Shown here piece after piece: positions 17,182-25,167 of a DNA stretch of 64,000 bases (positions are counted from its first letter, which is position 1; each line of letters opens with the position of its first letter). The translations under genes were made by a program, and so were the position numbers. The stretch covers positions 620,001-684,000 of the forward strand of contig CBDDKM010000010.1 in NCBI GenBank assembly GCA_965230225.1, read 5' to 3'. The stretch is from CALSMU01 sp965230225 (GTDB taxonomy: Bacteria; Bacteroidota; Bacteroidia; Flavobacteriales_D; Parvicellaceae). Under the pieces are notes generated by a model. It was not told the origin of the DNA, did not search any database, and saw nothing but the letters and a program-made list of their open reading frames with translations.

Positions 17182-17835
17182 ATGGCAACTAAAATCAGAT
17201 TGCAAAGACACGGAAAGAAAGGAAAACCTTTCTACCACGTAGTAGCTGCGGATGTACGCGCTAAGAGAGATGGTAAGTTTATCGAGAAATTGGGAACTTA
17301 CAATCCAAACACTAACCCTGCAACAATCGATCTTAATTTCGACAGAGCTTTAGATTGGTTAATGAAGGGTGCTCAGCCAACTGACACAGTAAGAGCACTT
17401 CTTTCTTACAAAGGTTTAATGTACAAAAAACACTTGTTAGTAGGAGTAAACAAAGGTGCTTTAACTGCTGAAGAAGCTGACAAAAAATTCGAAGCCTGGT
17501 TACAGGAAAAAGAAGCTAAAATCACTGGTAAAGTTGATAAGTTAGCTGCTGATGCAAAAGCTGCTGCTGACAAGCAACTAGCTGCTGAAAAAGAGCAAAA
17601 CGAAGCAAGAGCTAAGGAACTAGCTGCTAAGAATGCTCCTGTAGTAGAAGAAGCTCCGGCTGAAGAGGCTACTGAAGAAGTAAGCGCTGAAGCTGAAACA
17701 GAAGCTCCAGAAGCTGCTGTAGAAGAAGCTCCGGCTGCTGAGGCTGCAACTGAAGAAGCTCCTGCTGCTGAAGAAGCAAAAGAGGAAGCTACTGAAGAAG
17801 CACCAGCTGAAGAAGAGAAAAAAGAAGAAGAATAA
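17182..17835 (+). CDS. rpsP: 30S ribosomal protein S16 with acidic C-terminal tail
   Basis: Ribosomal small-subunit protein bS16. The conserved fold occupies the first ~85 residues ([53 protein letters not shown]). The protein is 217 residues, against about 80-90 in E. coli. The extra part is a charged helix-rich segment (about 95-150) and then a repetitive Ala/Glu/Pro tail to the C-terminus. Long S16 tails are common in Bacteroidota. The gene is closed by a strong terminator before rimM. Confidence 0.97.
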   Translation: MATKIRLQRHGKKGKPFYHVVAADVRAKRDGKFIEKLGTYNPNTNPATIDLNFDRALDWLMKGAQPTDTVRALLSYKGLMYKKHLLVGVNKGALTAEEADKKFEAWLQEKEAKITGKVDKLAADAKAAADKQLAAEKEQNEARAKELAAKNAPVVEEAPAEEATEEVSAEAETEAPEAAVEEAPAAEAATEEAPAAEEAKEEATEEAPAEEEKKEEE

Positions 17836-17857
17836 AACTCTTTTAAGACTTGAAAAA

Positions 17858-17883
17858 GGGTCGGGTAAAACCGACCCTTTTTT
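17858..17883 (+). terminator. Intrinsic terminator after rpsP
   Basis: Stem GGGTCGG / CCGACCC, loop GTAAAA, flanked by five A on the left and six T on the right. Confidence 0.88.
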
Positions 17884-17896
17884 GTTTATATGACCT

Positions 17897-18427
17897 ATGA
17901 AAAAAGAAGATTGTTTTGAACTTGGAGTAGTTGCCAGAGCTTATAGCTTTAAAGGTGAAGTGATTCTCCACATCGACAGTGATTATCCGGAAGATTATTA
18001 CAATTTGGATATGTTTTATCTGGAGTCAAACAAACAATTGATTCCCTTTTTCATTGAAGAGACTCACCTTACCAACAAAGTGAATCAAATTAGGGTAAGA
18101 CTAGATGGAATAGATAGTGAAGAAGCCACAAAAAAAGTGGTTAAAAAGAAAATTTACCTTCCATCAGATATGCTTCCTGAGCTAGATGACGACCAATTCT
18201 ATTACCACGAAATAGAAGGATATATGGTAATCAATCATCAATCCGGAGAACCAGTAGGGAAAATCACAGAAATTCTGGACAACCCTTCAAACCCACTAAT
18301 TGAAGTGGACCTTAATGGAAATGAAGCCCTATTCCCATTCAACGAGAACACCATTATTGAAATCAAAAAAGAAGAAAAACAATTGATTCTTGACATCCCG
18401 GAAGGATTGATTGAAATGTATTCGTAA
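17897..18427 (+). CDS. rimM: Ribosome maturation factor RimM
   Basis: A 176-residue protein that assists 30S maturation by binding S19 near the 3' domain of 16S rRNA. The N-terminal domain begins CFELGVVARAYSFKGEVILHI and the C-terminal PRC-barrel includes FYYHEIEGYMVINHQSGEPVG. It follows rpsP after a terminator, conserving the rpsP-rimM order, but the usual trmD is absent; the next gene, overlapping by one base, is a tRNA adenine methyltransferase instead. Confidence 0.95.
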   Translation: MKKEDCFELGVVARAYSFKGEVILHIDSDYPEDYYNLDMFYLESNKQLIPFFIEETHLTNKVNQIRVRLDGIDSEEATKKVVKKKIYLPSDMLPELDDDQFYYHEIEGYMVINHQSGEPVGKITEILDNPSNPLIEVDLNGNEALFPFNENTIIEIKKEEKQLILDIPEGLIEMYS

Positions 18428-19125
18428 TGTTCCGATTCAAACAATTTGCCATACGTCAGGAAAATGCTGCCATGAAGGTAGGTACTGATGGTACATTGTT
18501 AGGAGCCTGGTACGATCTTAATCATTCTCAGCGCACCCTCGATATAGGCACTGGAACAGGTATCATTGCCATGATGAGTGCTCAAAGAAACCCCAATGTA
18601 AGAGTAACAGCCATTGAAATTGATGAAGGAGCCATGTTAGATGCTCAGTTTAACGTACAAAATTGCCCATGGCCGGATAGAATTGAATTGCTCCACACCC
18701 CTCTGCAAGAATTTAATCCTACACATCAATTTGACACCATTGTTTCTAACCCTCCTTTTTTCGAGAACAGTTTAAAAACGATTAATCAATCAAAAACAAC
18801 TGCCAGGCACACCGATAGTCTCCATTTTTCCGACATATTATTATTTGCCCAAAAACACCTAACCACATCTGGGCATTTAGCCATGATTCTGCCAGTGGAA
18901 AATGCACAAAAATGTATTGATGAGGCTCAAGAATTTGGTTTATTCCTTCGTAGAAAATGCATTGTAAAGCCAGTACCAAAAAAATCTCCCCATCGTTGGG
19001 CGTTTGAGCTGTCAAAAACTCCTACCACAGCAACTACCGAAGATTTAATCATAGAAACCGGTAAACGCCATGATTATAGCGCAGACTATATCAAACTGAC
19101 CAACGCGTTCTACACGATCATGTAA
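18427..19125 (+). CDS. tRNA1(Val) (adenine(37)-N6)-methyltransferase-like (TrmN6/YfiC)
   Basis: SAM-dependent methyltransferase of 232 residues. It opens with FRFKQFAIRQENAAMKVGTDG, has the SAM-binding LDIGTGTGIIAMM motif, an acidic ITAIEID segment, and the adenine N6-methyltransferase motif NPPF (VSNPPFFENSLK). This matches the YfiC/TrmN6 family that methylates A37 of tRNA1(Val). Its ATG overlaps the rimM stop by one base (TAATG), so translation is coupled. Confidence 0.92.
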   Translation: MFRFKQFAIRQENAAMKVGTDGTLLGAWYDLNHSQRTLDIGTGTGIIAMMSAQRNPNVRVTAIEIDEGAMLDAQFNVQNCPWPDRIELLHTPLQEFNPTHQFDTIVSNPPFFENSLKTINQSKTTARHTDSLHFSDILLFAQKHLTTSGHLAMILPVENAQKCIDEAQEFGLFLRRKCIVKPVPKKSPHRWAFELSKTPTTATTEDLIIETGKRHDYSADYIKLTNAFYTIM

Positions 19126-19152
19126 GGTATGGTATTTGTGCGATTGTATACA

Positions 19153-19172
19153 GGAGTAATAACTGTTACTCC
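19153..19172. promoter_or_regulatory. Inverted repeat upstream of small membrane protein gene
   Basis: Perfect 7-bp inverted repeat GGAGTAA / TTACTCC with spacer TAACTG, centred about 40 nt upstream of the -7 box at 19198. No T-tract follows, so it is more likely an operator than a terminator. Confidence 0.35.
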
Positions 19173-19197
19173 AGGTATCAAAGTCATATTAAACCAT

Positions 19198-19205
19198 TAT
19201 CTTTG
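19198..19205 (+). promoter_or_regulatory. -7 element TATCTTTG
   Basis: Perfect TAnnTTTG match ending 5 nt before the ATG at 19211, implying a leaderless or nearly leaderless transcript. The -33 position has no clear TTTG. Confidence 0.5.
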
Positions 19206-19210
19206 CAGCT

Positions 19211-19543
19211 ATGAAAATGCCATTTTCAAGATTAACCGTACTCAAATTACCAAAAACAAAGAAGTTTGAATATACTCCTCGTCATTATGACGAGCAAAAG
19301 GAACGTCTTGAAGAAAGGAAGAAAAGAATAGCAGAAGAAATGGGATTATCCGAAAGGAATCCTAACGAAAAAAGGGAGATCAATTTCCGGGCAAAATTGA
19401 GTAGCTCAAAAATGCATCGACAAAGACGTAGTTCTAGCATGTGGATGAATTTAAGACTCTTAGTGATACTCATTATACTTCTAACTATTTGTTATTACAT
19501 ATATATTAACCTGGAAAATGTGTTGGGTGCAATTGTGGATTAG
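19211..19543 (+). CDS. Hypothetical membrane protein with C-terminal TM helix
   Basis: A 110-residue protein. Residues 1-80 are strongly basic and predicted helical (YDEQKERLEERKKRIAEEMG), and a single hydrophobic helix lies near the C-terminus (about residues 83-103). I do not recognise a family. It stands between the tRNA methyltransferase gene and mutL with its own promoter-like box, 19 bp before mutL, so it may be co-transcribed with mutL. A tail-anchored membrane protein with a cytoplasmic coiled segment is the simplest reading. Confidence 0.75.
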   Translation: MKMPFSRLTVLKLPKTKKFEYTPRHYDEQKERLEERKKRIAEEMGLSERNPNEKREINFRAKLSSSKMHRQRRSSSMWMNLRLLVILIILLTICYYIYINLENVLGAIVD

Positions 19544-19562
19544 TTGCACATGAAGATTTACG

Positions 19563-21446
19563 ATGCCAGATATTATTCAATTATTACCTGATAAGGTTGC
19601 AAATCAGATAGCAGCGGGAGAAGTTATTCAACGTCCTGCTTCGGCGGTGAAGGAACTATTGGAAAATGCAGTTGATGCAGGTAGCACAAAAATTGACCTG
19701 ATCATAAAGGATGCTGGGAAAACATTAATTCAAGTGGTAGACAATGGTTGCGGGATGACCGAAACTGATGCTAGAATGAGTTTTGAAAGACACGCTACTT
19801 CGAAGATAAAGAATGCCGATGACCTTTTCGCGATTAAAACTAAAGGGTTCAGAGGTGAAGCCTTAGCATCTATAGCAGCCATTGCTCAGGTAGAATTGAA
19901 ATCCAGACAAATGGAAAACGATCTTGGGACCTCAATTCAAATTGAAGGAAGTAAGGTGATCAACCAAGAACCTACCAGTACAGCTGCTGGAACCAATTTT
20001 TCTATAAAGAATCTATTTTTTAATGTTCCTGCCAGAAGAAACTTCTTGAAGTCTAATCCGGTGGAGACAAGACATATTATAGATGAGTTTGAACGGGTAG
20101 CACTCCCCCACCCTGATATTCATTTCACCATGCATCACAATGGTAATGAGGTATTCAATTTACCAGCTGGAACTTTACGACAAAGAGTTGTAGGGGTACT
20201 GGGAAAAAAATATAACGAACGCTTAGTTCCCGTTGAAGAGGACACTAGCTTGGTTAACATTACCGGGTACGTTGTTAAACCAGAATTCTCTAAAAGAACA
20301 AGAGGAGAACAGTTTTTCTTTGTGAACAACCGATTTATTAAAAGCACTTACTTAAATCATGCGGTGACCTCTGCATTTAATGAGTTGATTTCTAAAGATC
20401 AGTTTCCATCGTATTTCATCTTTTTGGAAATTGCTCCAGATACGATCGATATTAATATTCACCCAACTAAAACTGAAATTAAATTTGAGGACGAGCGTTC
20501 TATCTATGCCATCATTAATTCGGCGGTTAAGAACTCTCTGGGTAAATACAACATTGCCCCATCTCTGGACTTTGATCAGGAAACATCTTTTAATGTAGCT
20601 CCACTAACAAAAGGACAGGCCATTTCTGCTCCTAATATTAAAATTAACCCTGATTACAACCCGTTTAACGAGGAGAAGAAGTCATCGGGGAGTTCCGGTT
20701 CTATTCCATCATCCAAACCAAATTATTCGGCACCTTCTGTTAGTCAAAAACAGCTCAGCGCTAATTTGGATTTTCTGAAGGAAACAGATGAGCTGGTGAA
20801 AGGTGAGGCACAAGAACAAACTGACAATTTTGCAGAAAATGAAGAATTGGAACAAAATTGGACGGGAATGGTTGATGTTGATCAGGAAAAAAAATGCTAT
20901 CAACTTCAGAACAAGTATATCTTGAATCAGGTAAGTTCAGGACTGTTGATCATTCATCAGCAAAGAGCTCATCAGAGAATTTTGTTTGAACAGTTTTTGG
21001 CAGAACTAAATTCCAAAACACCTGAAACTCAAAAATTACTTTTTCCGAAGTCGGTGGAAATGAACAGCAGCGATTTTGAAACTATAAGAGAAGTGATTCC
21101 TGATTTACAAAATATGGGATTTGACATTGAGGTTTTTGGCAAAAATGCCGTTTCCATTAATGGGCTTCCTGCGGGTGTAGATGAATCCGAATGTGAAAGA
21201 ATATTGGAGAGTTTTGTAGAACAAATTAAAAACAGCGTTAACGAGCTAAAAGCAAATTACAACGAAACGCTTGCAATATCTATGGCACGTAGTTCGTCTA
21301 TAAAGTCGGGCAGAAAACTAGGCGGACCTGAAATGAGCGAATTAATTGATTGTTTATTTGCTTGTGAAACGCCCTATTACACCCCTGGTGGAAAGCCAAT
21401 TATTGTAAAAATAAATGAAGAAGAATTAGACCAAAGGTTTAATTAG
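19563..21446 (+). CDS. mutL: DNA mismatch repair protein MutL
   Basis: A 627-residue MutL. The N-terminal GHKL ATPase has VANQIAAGEV, KELLENAVDAGS, VDNGCGM, and TKGFRGEALASI. A low-complexity linker spans about residues 355-435, followed by the dimerisation domain. The metal-endonuclease motif DQHA(x)2E(x)4E is degenerate: residues around 465 read HQQRAHQRILFE, with the Asp, His and first Glu replaced. The C-terminal zinc-site region is CETPYYTPGGK. The strand-nicking activity may therefore be lost or altered. It is followed 9 bp later by rhomboid genes. Confidence 0.96.
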   Translation: MPDIIQLLPDKVANQIAAGEVIQRPASAVKELLENAVDAGSTKIDLIIKDAGKTLIQVVDNGCGMTETDARMSFERHATSKIKNADDLFAIKTKGFRGEALASIAAIAQVELKSRQMENDLGTSIQIEGSKVINQEPTSTAAGTNFSIKNLFFNVPARRNFLKSNPVETRHIIDEFERVALPHPDIHFTMHHNGNEVFNLPAGTLRQRVVGVLGKKYNERLVPVEEDTSLVNITGYVVKPEFSKRTRGEQFFFVNNRFIKSTYLNHAVTSAFNELISKDQFPSYFIFLEIAPDTIDINIHPTKTEIKFEDERSIYAIINSAVKNSLGKYNIAPSLDFDQETSFNVAPLTKGQAISAPNIKINPDYNPFNEEKKSSGSSGSIPSSKPNYSAPSVSQKQLSANLDFLKETDELVKGEAQEQTDNFAENEELEQNWTGMVDVDQEKKCYQLQNKYILNQVSSGLLIIHQQRAHQRILFEQFLAELNSKTPETQKLLFPKSVEMNSSDFETIREVIPDLQNMGFDIEVFGKNAVSINGLPAGVDESECERILESFVEQIKNSVNELKANYNETLAISMARSSSIKSGRKLGGPEMSELIDCLFACETPYYTPGGKPIIVKINEEELDQRFN

Positions 21447-21455
21447 TTAAGAGAA

Positions 21456-22184
21456 ATGAATCAACTTTTTGGAAATATACCACCGGTAGTTAAGAACCTT
21501 TTGATTCTTAATATCCTCTTTTTTATTGCACAATTAGCCATTCCTGAGTACATGGGAATGTTAAAATTGCATCATTTCTCCTCGGAATTATTTAAGCCCT
21601 GGCAATTAGCCACCCACTTTTTTATGCACAGTGAACGGGATTTTACTCATATCCTGTTTAACATGTTATTTTTAGTTTGGTTTGGATCCCATCTGGAGAG
21701 GGTTTGGGGACCAAAAAAGTTTTTAATCCTATACATGGCATCAGCTATGGGAGCAGCATTATTGCACCTTGGAGTTGGCTATTATGAAATTTACTCTATT
21801 AAATCTGCACTTTCTTCTACAGATTTAAGCGAATTTATGAGTAGCTATGAAGAAGTTTGGAGTAGTGGGAATTTAGCCTATAAAAATGATGCTTTGAATC
21901 AACTCAACGTGTTATTACATATTCCAATGGTGGGAGCATCAGGAGCAGTTTTTGGAATTTTAGCAGCCTTTGCTTACCTGTTTCCTAATACAGAAATTCA
22001 TCTTTACTTTTTATTCCCTGTTAAAGCTAAATGGCTTATCGGCGTTTACGCATTAAGAGAAATATATCTTGCTTTTGCAGATCTTCCAGGAGATAACGTA
22101 GCACATTTTGCTCACCTGGGAGGCGCCATAGTTGGATTAGCATTGGTCTTAATATGGAGACAAAACAGAAATAGTTTTTATTAA
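21456..22184 (+). CDS. Rhomboid-family intramembrane serine protease
   Basis: A 242-residue membrane protein of six predicted helices. It has the catalytic serine in MVGASGAVFGILAAF and the catalytic histidine in HFAHLGGAIVG, with an HMxxN-like HILFNMLFLVWFG on the second helix. Rhomboids cleave transmembrane substrates within the bilayer. It is the first of two tandem rhomboid genes between mutL and an endonuclease/phosphatase-family gene. The second begins at the last base of this one (TAATG). Confidence 0.93.
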   Translation: MNQLFGNIPPVVKNLLILNILFFIAQLAIPEYMGMLKLHHFSSELFKPWQLATHFFMHSERDFTHILFNMLFLVWFGSHLERVWGPKKFLILYMASAMGAALLHLGVGYYEIYSIKSALSSTDLSEFMSSYEEVWSSGNLAYKNDALNQLNVLLHIPMVGASGAVFGILAAFAYLFPNTEIHLYFLFPVKAKWLIGVYALREIYLAFADLPGDNVAHFAHLGGAIVGLALVLIWRQNRNSFY

Positions 22185-23128
22185 TGGCTAGTATTTTAGA
22201 CACCATAAAACAACAGTTTAAATCTGGAGCAATGTATACCAAATTGATTATGGTAAATGTTGCTGTATTCTTATTCTTCAAGTTGCTTTTGGTTTTCTTT
22301 GTTTTAATGCAATGGGATAACCTTTACGTTGAATTCAATGGAGTGGCAGAGCGTGTAATTCTGGAATACCATCTGTCATTTTTCTCAGACCCAGAGTTAT
22401 TAATTACCCACCCTTGGGGCATTATTACCTACATGTTTATGCATGCCAATTTTTGGCATTTGTTTTCTAACATGATTACCCTATTCTTTCTGGGAAGGCT
22501 ATTTGAACAATACCTGGGACCGAAGAAAATGTTGAGCACCTACTTCCTTTCGGGATTAGCTGGTGCTGTTCTTTATTTTGCTGCACAAAACACATTCCCG
22601 CTTTTCGCAAGCTATGGAGGTGCTCCAATGGTGGGAGCTTCTGCTTCCGTAATGGGTATAATAATAGGAATTGCCACTTACGCTCCTAATGTAGAGGTAT
22701 TTTTATTTGGTGTATTTAGGATTCGACTCTTTGTTATTGCTCTTCTTATGGCCATGATGGATATCTTGAGCTTAGGAGAGCTTGATCAAGTTGCACATTT
22801 TGCCCACCTGGGAGGTGCTATTTTTGGTTTTGTTGCCATGAGTCAATTCAAAAAAGGAAAAGACATCAGTAGGTGGTTCGACCGCATGGTGGATAAAATA
22901 TCTAACCTATTTACCAAAAAACCAAGGTTAAGAGTAGAAAAATCAAAGTACAGAAAAAAGAAGAAATCAAAACAACAAACACACCAACAACCACCTAGAA
23001 ACGATCACGATTACAACGCACAAAAGGCTGATAGGCAAGCTCAGCTGGATGCAATTTTAGATAAAATTAAAGAAGGTGGTTACGAATGTCTTTCTAAGCA
23101 AGAAAAAGACTTTTTAGCTAACTTCTGA
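22184..23128 (+). CDS. Rhomboid-family protease with cytoplasmic C-terminal extension
   Basis: A 314-residue second rhomboid. The serine is in MVGASASVMGIIIG, where the residue after serine is Ala rather than the usual Gly. The histidine is in HFAHLGGAIFG and helix 2 carries FWHLFSNMITLFFLG. After the last helix comes a basic Lys-rich linker (about 240-275) and a short conserved end (LDAILDKIKEGGYECLSKQEKDF, split here as LDAILDKIKEGG and YECLSKQEKDF) like the DUF6576 domain found after rhomboids in Bacteroidota. Its TGA overlaps the apparent CTG start of the next gene. Confidence 0.9.
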   Translation: MASILDTIKQQFKSGAMYTKLIMVNVAVFLFFKLLLVFFVLMQWDNLYVEFNGVAERVILEYHLSFFSDPELLITHPWGIITYMFMHANFWHLFSNMITLFFLGRLFEQYLGPKKMLSTYFLSGLAGAVLYFAAQNTFPLFASYGGAPMVGASASVMGIIIGIATYAPNVEVFLFGVFRIRLFVIALLMAMMDILSLGELDQVAHFAHLGGAIFGFVAMSQFKKGKDISRWFDRMVDKISNLFTKKPRLRVEKSKYRKKKKSKQQTHQQPPRNDHDYNAQKADRQAQLDAILDKIKEGGYECLSKQEKDFLANF

Positions 23129-24276
23129 TCAGCTACACTATTACTATTAGATTTAGCAACCCATATCAGAATTTAAGTCGCTGGAAAAAAATACTCTTAA
23201 CGGCAAACTACCTTTTTATTGCTCTGCTACTGTTTTCTTATTTAGCATTGTATGTTCCGCCCGGCACCTCTACTTTTTTCTCGTTTATTGCACTTGGGTT
23301 TCCAGTATACCTGGTGGTCAACATTCTATTCTTCCTTTTTTGGCTATTTCAACGTAAAAGACAATTTCTCCTGCCATTAATTATTCTAATTGGTGGATAT
23401 TACCACATTAGCCGAACAGTTCAGTTAACCATTTTTGATCAGCGACCGAAAAACTCAAAAGAAGATCTTTCTGTTATGAGCTATAACGTAAGGTTATTCG
23501 ATTTATACAACTGGACCAATAACGAAAGTACAAGGAATGGTATATTAGATTTTTTGAGCACTGAAAACCCAGATGTTATTTGCTTTCAGGAGTACTTTTA
23601 CTCTTCGGGTAATCACTTCGATACCAGAGATACCCTACTGACCTTAATAGATGCAAAGTATTACTCAGAACACTTTACCAGAGTAGTTAAAGAGCCTAAA
23701 CATCAAGGAGGTCAATCTCATTTTGGATCAGCTATTTTTAGTAAGTACCCTATTGTTAATGAAGCTTTGATCCCATTCGAAAATGACCCTTCCAATCATG
23801 GTGCTTTTGTGGATATTGTAAAGAATAAAGACACCATAAGAGTATATAATGCACACCTAGGATCAATTAGGTTTCAAAAGGCTGATTATGATATCATTGG
23901 AGGAAAAGGGAACCCTTCAGGAAAAAACCAAAAATCGAATCAGAATATTCTTGGAAGAATGCAACAAGCATATTTAAAGCGTACAGAACAAGCAAAGACT
24001 ATTTTAGATCATGCTAAACAATCTCCATACCCTTACATCATTTGTGTTGATATGAATGACACTCCAATATCATACACCTATGGTCAATTTAACAAACAAT
24101 TATCAGATGCTTTTACAGAAAGTGGAAATGGATTTGGAGCCACCTATATTGGCAATTACCCATTTTTAAGGATAGATTATATCTGGTATAGTGATGAATT
24201 TTCCACCAGTGGTTTCCAAACTCATCAAATTGAACTTAGCGATCACAGACCCATTAGTTGTGATTTTCATCTGTAG
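23125..24276 (+). CDS. Endonuclease/exonuclease/phosphatase-family membrane protein
   Basis: EEP-superfamily hydrolase with two N-terminal transmembrane helices. The catalytic domain shows MSYNVRLFD, DVICFQEY (metal-binding Glu), NAHLGSI, VDMNDTP and the final SDHRPISCDF (catalytic Asp-His). The first ATG/GTG/TTG in frame is TTG 23248, but this would cut the first membrane helix. The frame stays open upstream to 23122 and encodes RFSNPYQNLSRWKKILLT and the rest of that helix. CTG at 23125 overlaps the preceding TGA as CTGA, a variant of the common ATGA overlap, and is my preferred start; ATT 23140 is an alternative. Confidence 0.85.
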   Translation: MISYTITIRFSNPYQNLSRWKKILLTANYLFIALLLFSYLALYVPPGTSTFFSFIALGFPVYLVVNILFFLFWLFQRKRQFLLPLIILIGGYYHISRTVQLTIFDQRPKNSKEDLSVMSYNVRLFDLYNWTNNESTRNGILDFLSTENPDVICFQEYFYSSGNHFDTRDTLLTLIDAKYYSEHFTRVVKEPKHQGGQSHFGSAIFSKYPIVNEALIPFENDPSNHGAFVDIVKNKDTIRVYNAHLGSIRFQKADYDIIGGKGNPSGKNQKSNQNILGRMQQAYLKRTEQAKTILDHAKQSPYPYIICVDMNDTPISYTYGQFNKQLSDAFTESGNGFGATYIGNYPFLRIDYIWYSDEFSTSGFQTHQIELSDHRPISCDFHL

Positions 24277-24281
24277 CCCAA

Positions 24282-24398
24282 TTAAACGTACATAACAAGG
24301 GCAATAATTCCTGCAGATGTGCTAAGCACAATTAGAAAAAAGAAGAATAAAAACTTCTGAAAGGTGTCATACGTCATTTTCCGTCTTTTTGTACTCAT
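24282..24398 (-). CDS. Small 38-residue membrane protein
   Basis: Short minus-strand gene between the EEP gene and rnpB. It encodes 38 residues: a basic start (MSTKRRKMTYDTFQKF) then one hydrophobic helix (LFFFFLIVLSTSAGIIALVM) and stop. A TTTGC sequence ends 3 nt before the ATG on that strand, resembling the near-leaderless arrangement at 19198-19211. It is convergent with the EEP gene (5 bp between stops). The basic-then-hydrophobic layout is typical of real small inner-membrane proteins. Function unknown. The following 218 bp to rnpB holds no other gene. Confidence 0.6.
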   Translation of the reverse strand: MSTKRRKMTYDTFQKFLFFFFLIVLSTSAGIIALVMYV

Positions 24399-24581
24399 AG
24401 TGCAAATGTCCAATATTATCAATCTCAAGTCAAGTTATACTTTATGGAAGAGTCAATTTCGTCTACGAACGTTGATTTTTAGGCGGCAAATGTCGACTAT
24501 TTCCATATAAACAACAACTAAACGCAATAAATTTTACAACGTTGTCTAATATTTCACCTAATTCGTTTTAGCTATGCCCTA

Positions 24582-24612
24582 TTTAAACCAATCAGTTTTA
24601 CTATTATCTTTG
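24582..24612 (+). promoter_or_regulatory. rnpB promoter
   Basis: TTTA at 24582-24585, 19-nt spacer, TATCTTTG at 24605-24612: a good Bacteroidota -33/-7 pair ending 4 nt before the first paired base of the RNase P RNA. Confidence 0.75.
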
Positions 24613-24616
24613 CCCA

Positions 24617-25012
24617 ACCAAATGCTCCTATCGCTCCACTTTTTTTGAGGTGGTGAGGAAAGTCCGGGCAGCAGAGGGCGGCATACTTCCTAACGGGAAG
24701 GAGTATAGCTCTTGTGGTTATGCTACAGAAAGTGCAGCAGAAAGTAAACAGCCTATGTAGAACTTGCTTCTACAGGCAATGGTGAAACGGTGAGGTAAGA
24801 GCTCACCAGTATTTCGGGCGACCGAAATAGCTTGGTAAACCTTATGCGCTGAAAAACCAAATAAACCAGGTGCTTAAGCAAAAGTTGCCCGCTTTTTCGA
24901 AGAAATTCGTGCCTGGAGGGTAGGTTGATAGAGCCATTTAGCAATGAATGGCCCAGATAAATGATAGGATCCTTCTTGGAAACAGAACCCGGCTTATCGG
25001 TTTGGTATCCCC
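24617..25012 (+). ncRNA. rnpB: RNase P RNA (bacterial type A)
   Basis: Catalytic RNA that removes 5' leaders of pre-tRNAs. Signature segments are in order: GAGGAAAGTCCGGGC (about 24654), GCAGCAGAAAGTAAACAGCC, GGTGAAACGGTGAGG with AAGAGCTCACC, AGATAAATGATAGGATCC, and ACAGAACCCGGCTTA near the 3' end. The ends are set by complementarity of ACCAAA (24617-24622) with TTTGGT (25001-25006), the P1 stem. A promoter precedes and a terminator follows. Exact ends are approximate by a few bases. Confidence 0.96.
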
Positions 25013-25033
25013 TCGCTTGCGGGGGGATTTTTT
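25007..25033 (+). terminator. Terminator of rnpB
   Basis: ATCCCC / GGGGAT stem (with inner CGC/GCG pairing) followed by TTTTTT. Confidence 0.85.
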
Positions 25034-25111
25034 ATTTACTTAACTGCCTGTAAGTGAATTGCGTCTGGTATTTACAGTGATTTAGCTAATGAAAGAGCGA
25101 TATATTCTTTC

Positions 25112-25146
25112 TTTGGTACATTTCTCAATTAAATAAACTACTTTCG
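25112..25146 (+). promoter_or_regulatory. Probable promoter of DEAD-box helicase gene
   Basis: TTTG at 25112-25115 and TACTTTCG at 25139-25146, a one-base variant of TAnnTTTG, 22 nt before the ATG. Spacing of 23 nt is longer than the 19-20 nt seen elsewhere in the window. Confidence 0.4.
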
Positions 25147-25167
25147 CGCAAGATTTAAAAAGCATTC

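Noticed and set aside
24536..24545. Palindrome ACAACGTTGT upstream of rnpB
   Set aside because: A 10-bp palindrome in AT-rich sequence with no related copy nearby; not enough to call an operator.
24753..24944. Minus-strand open frame of 63 codons
   Set aside because: It lies wholly inside the RNase P RNA gene and is antisense to conserved RNA segments.
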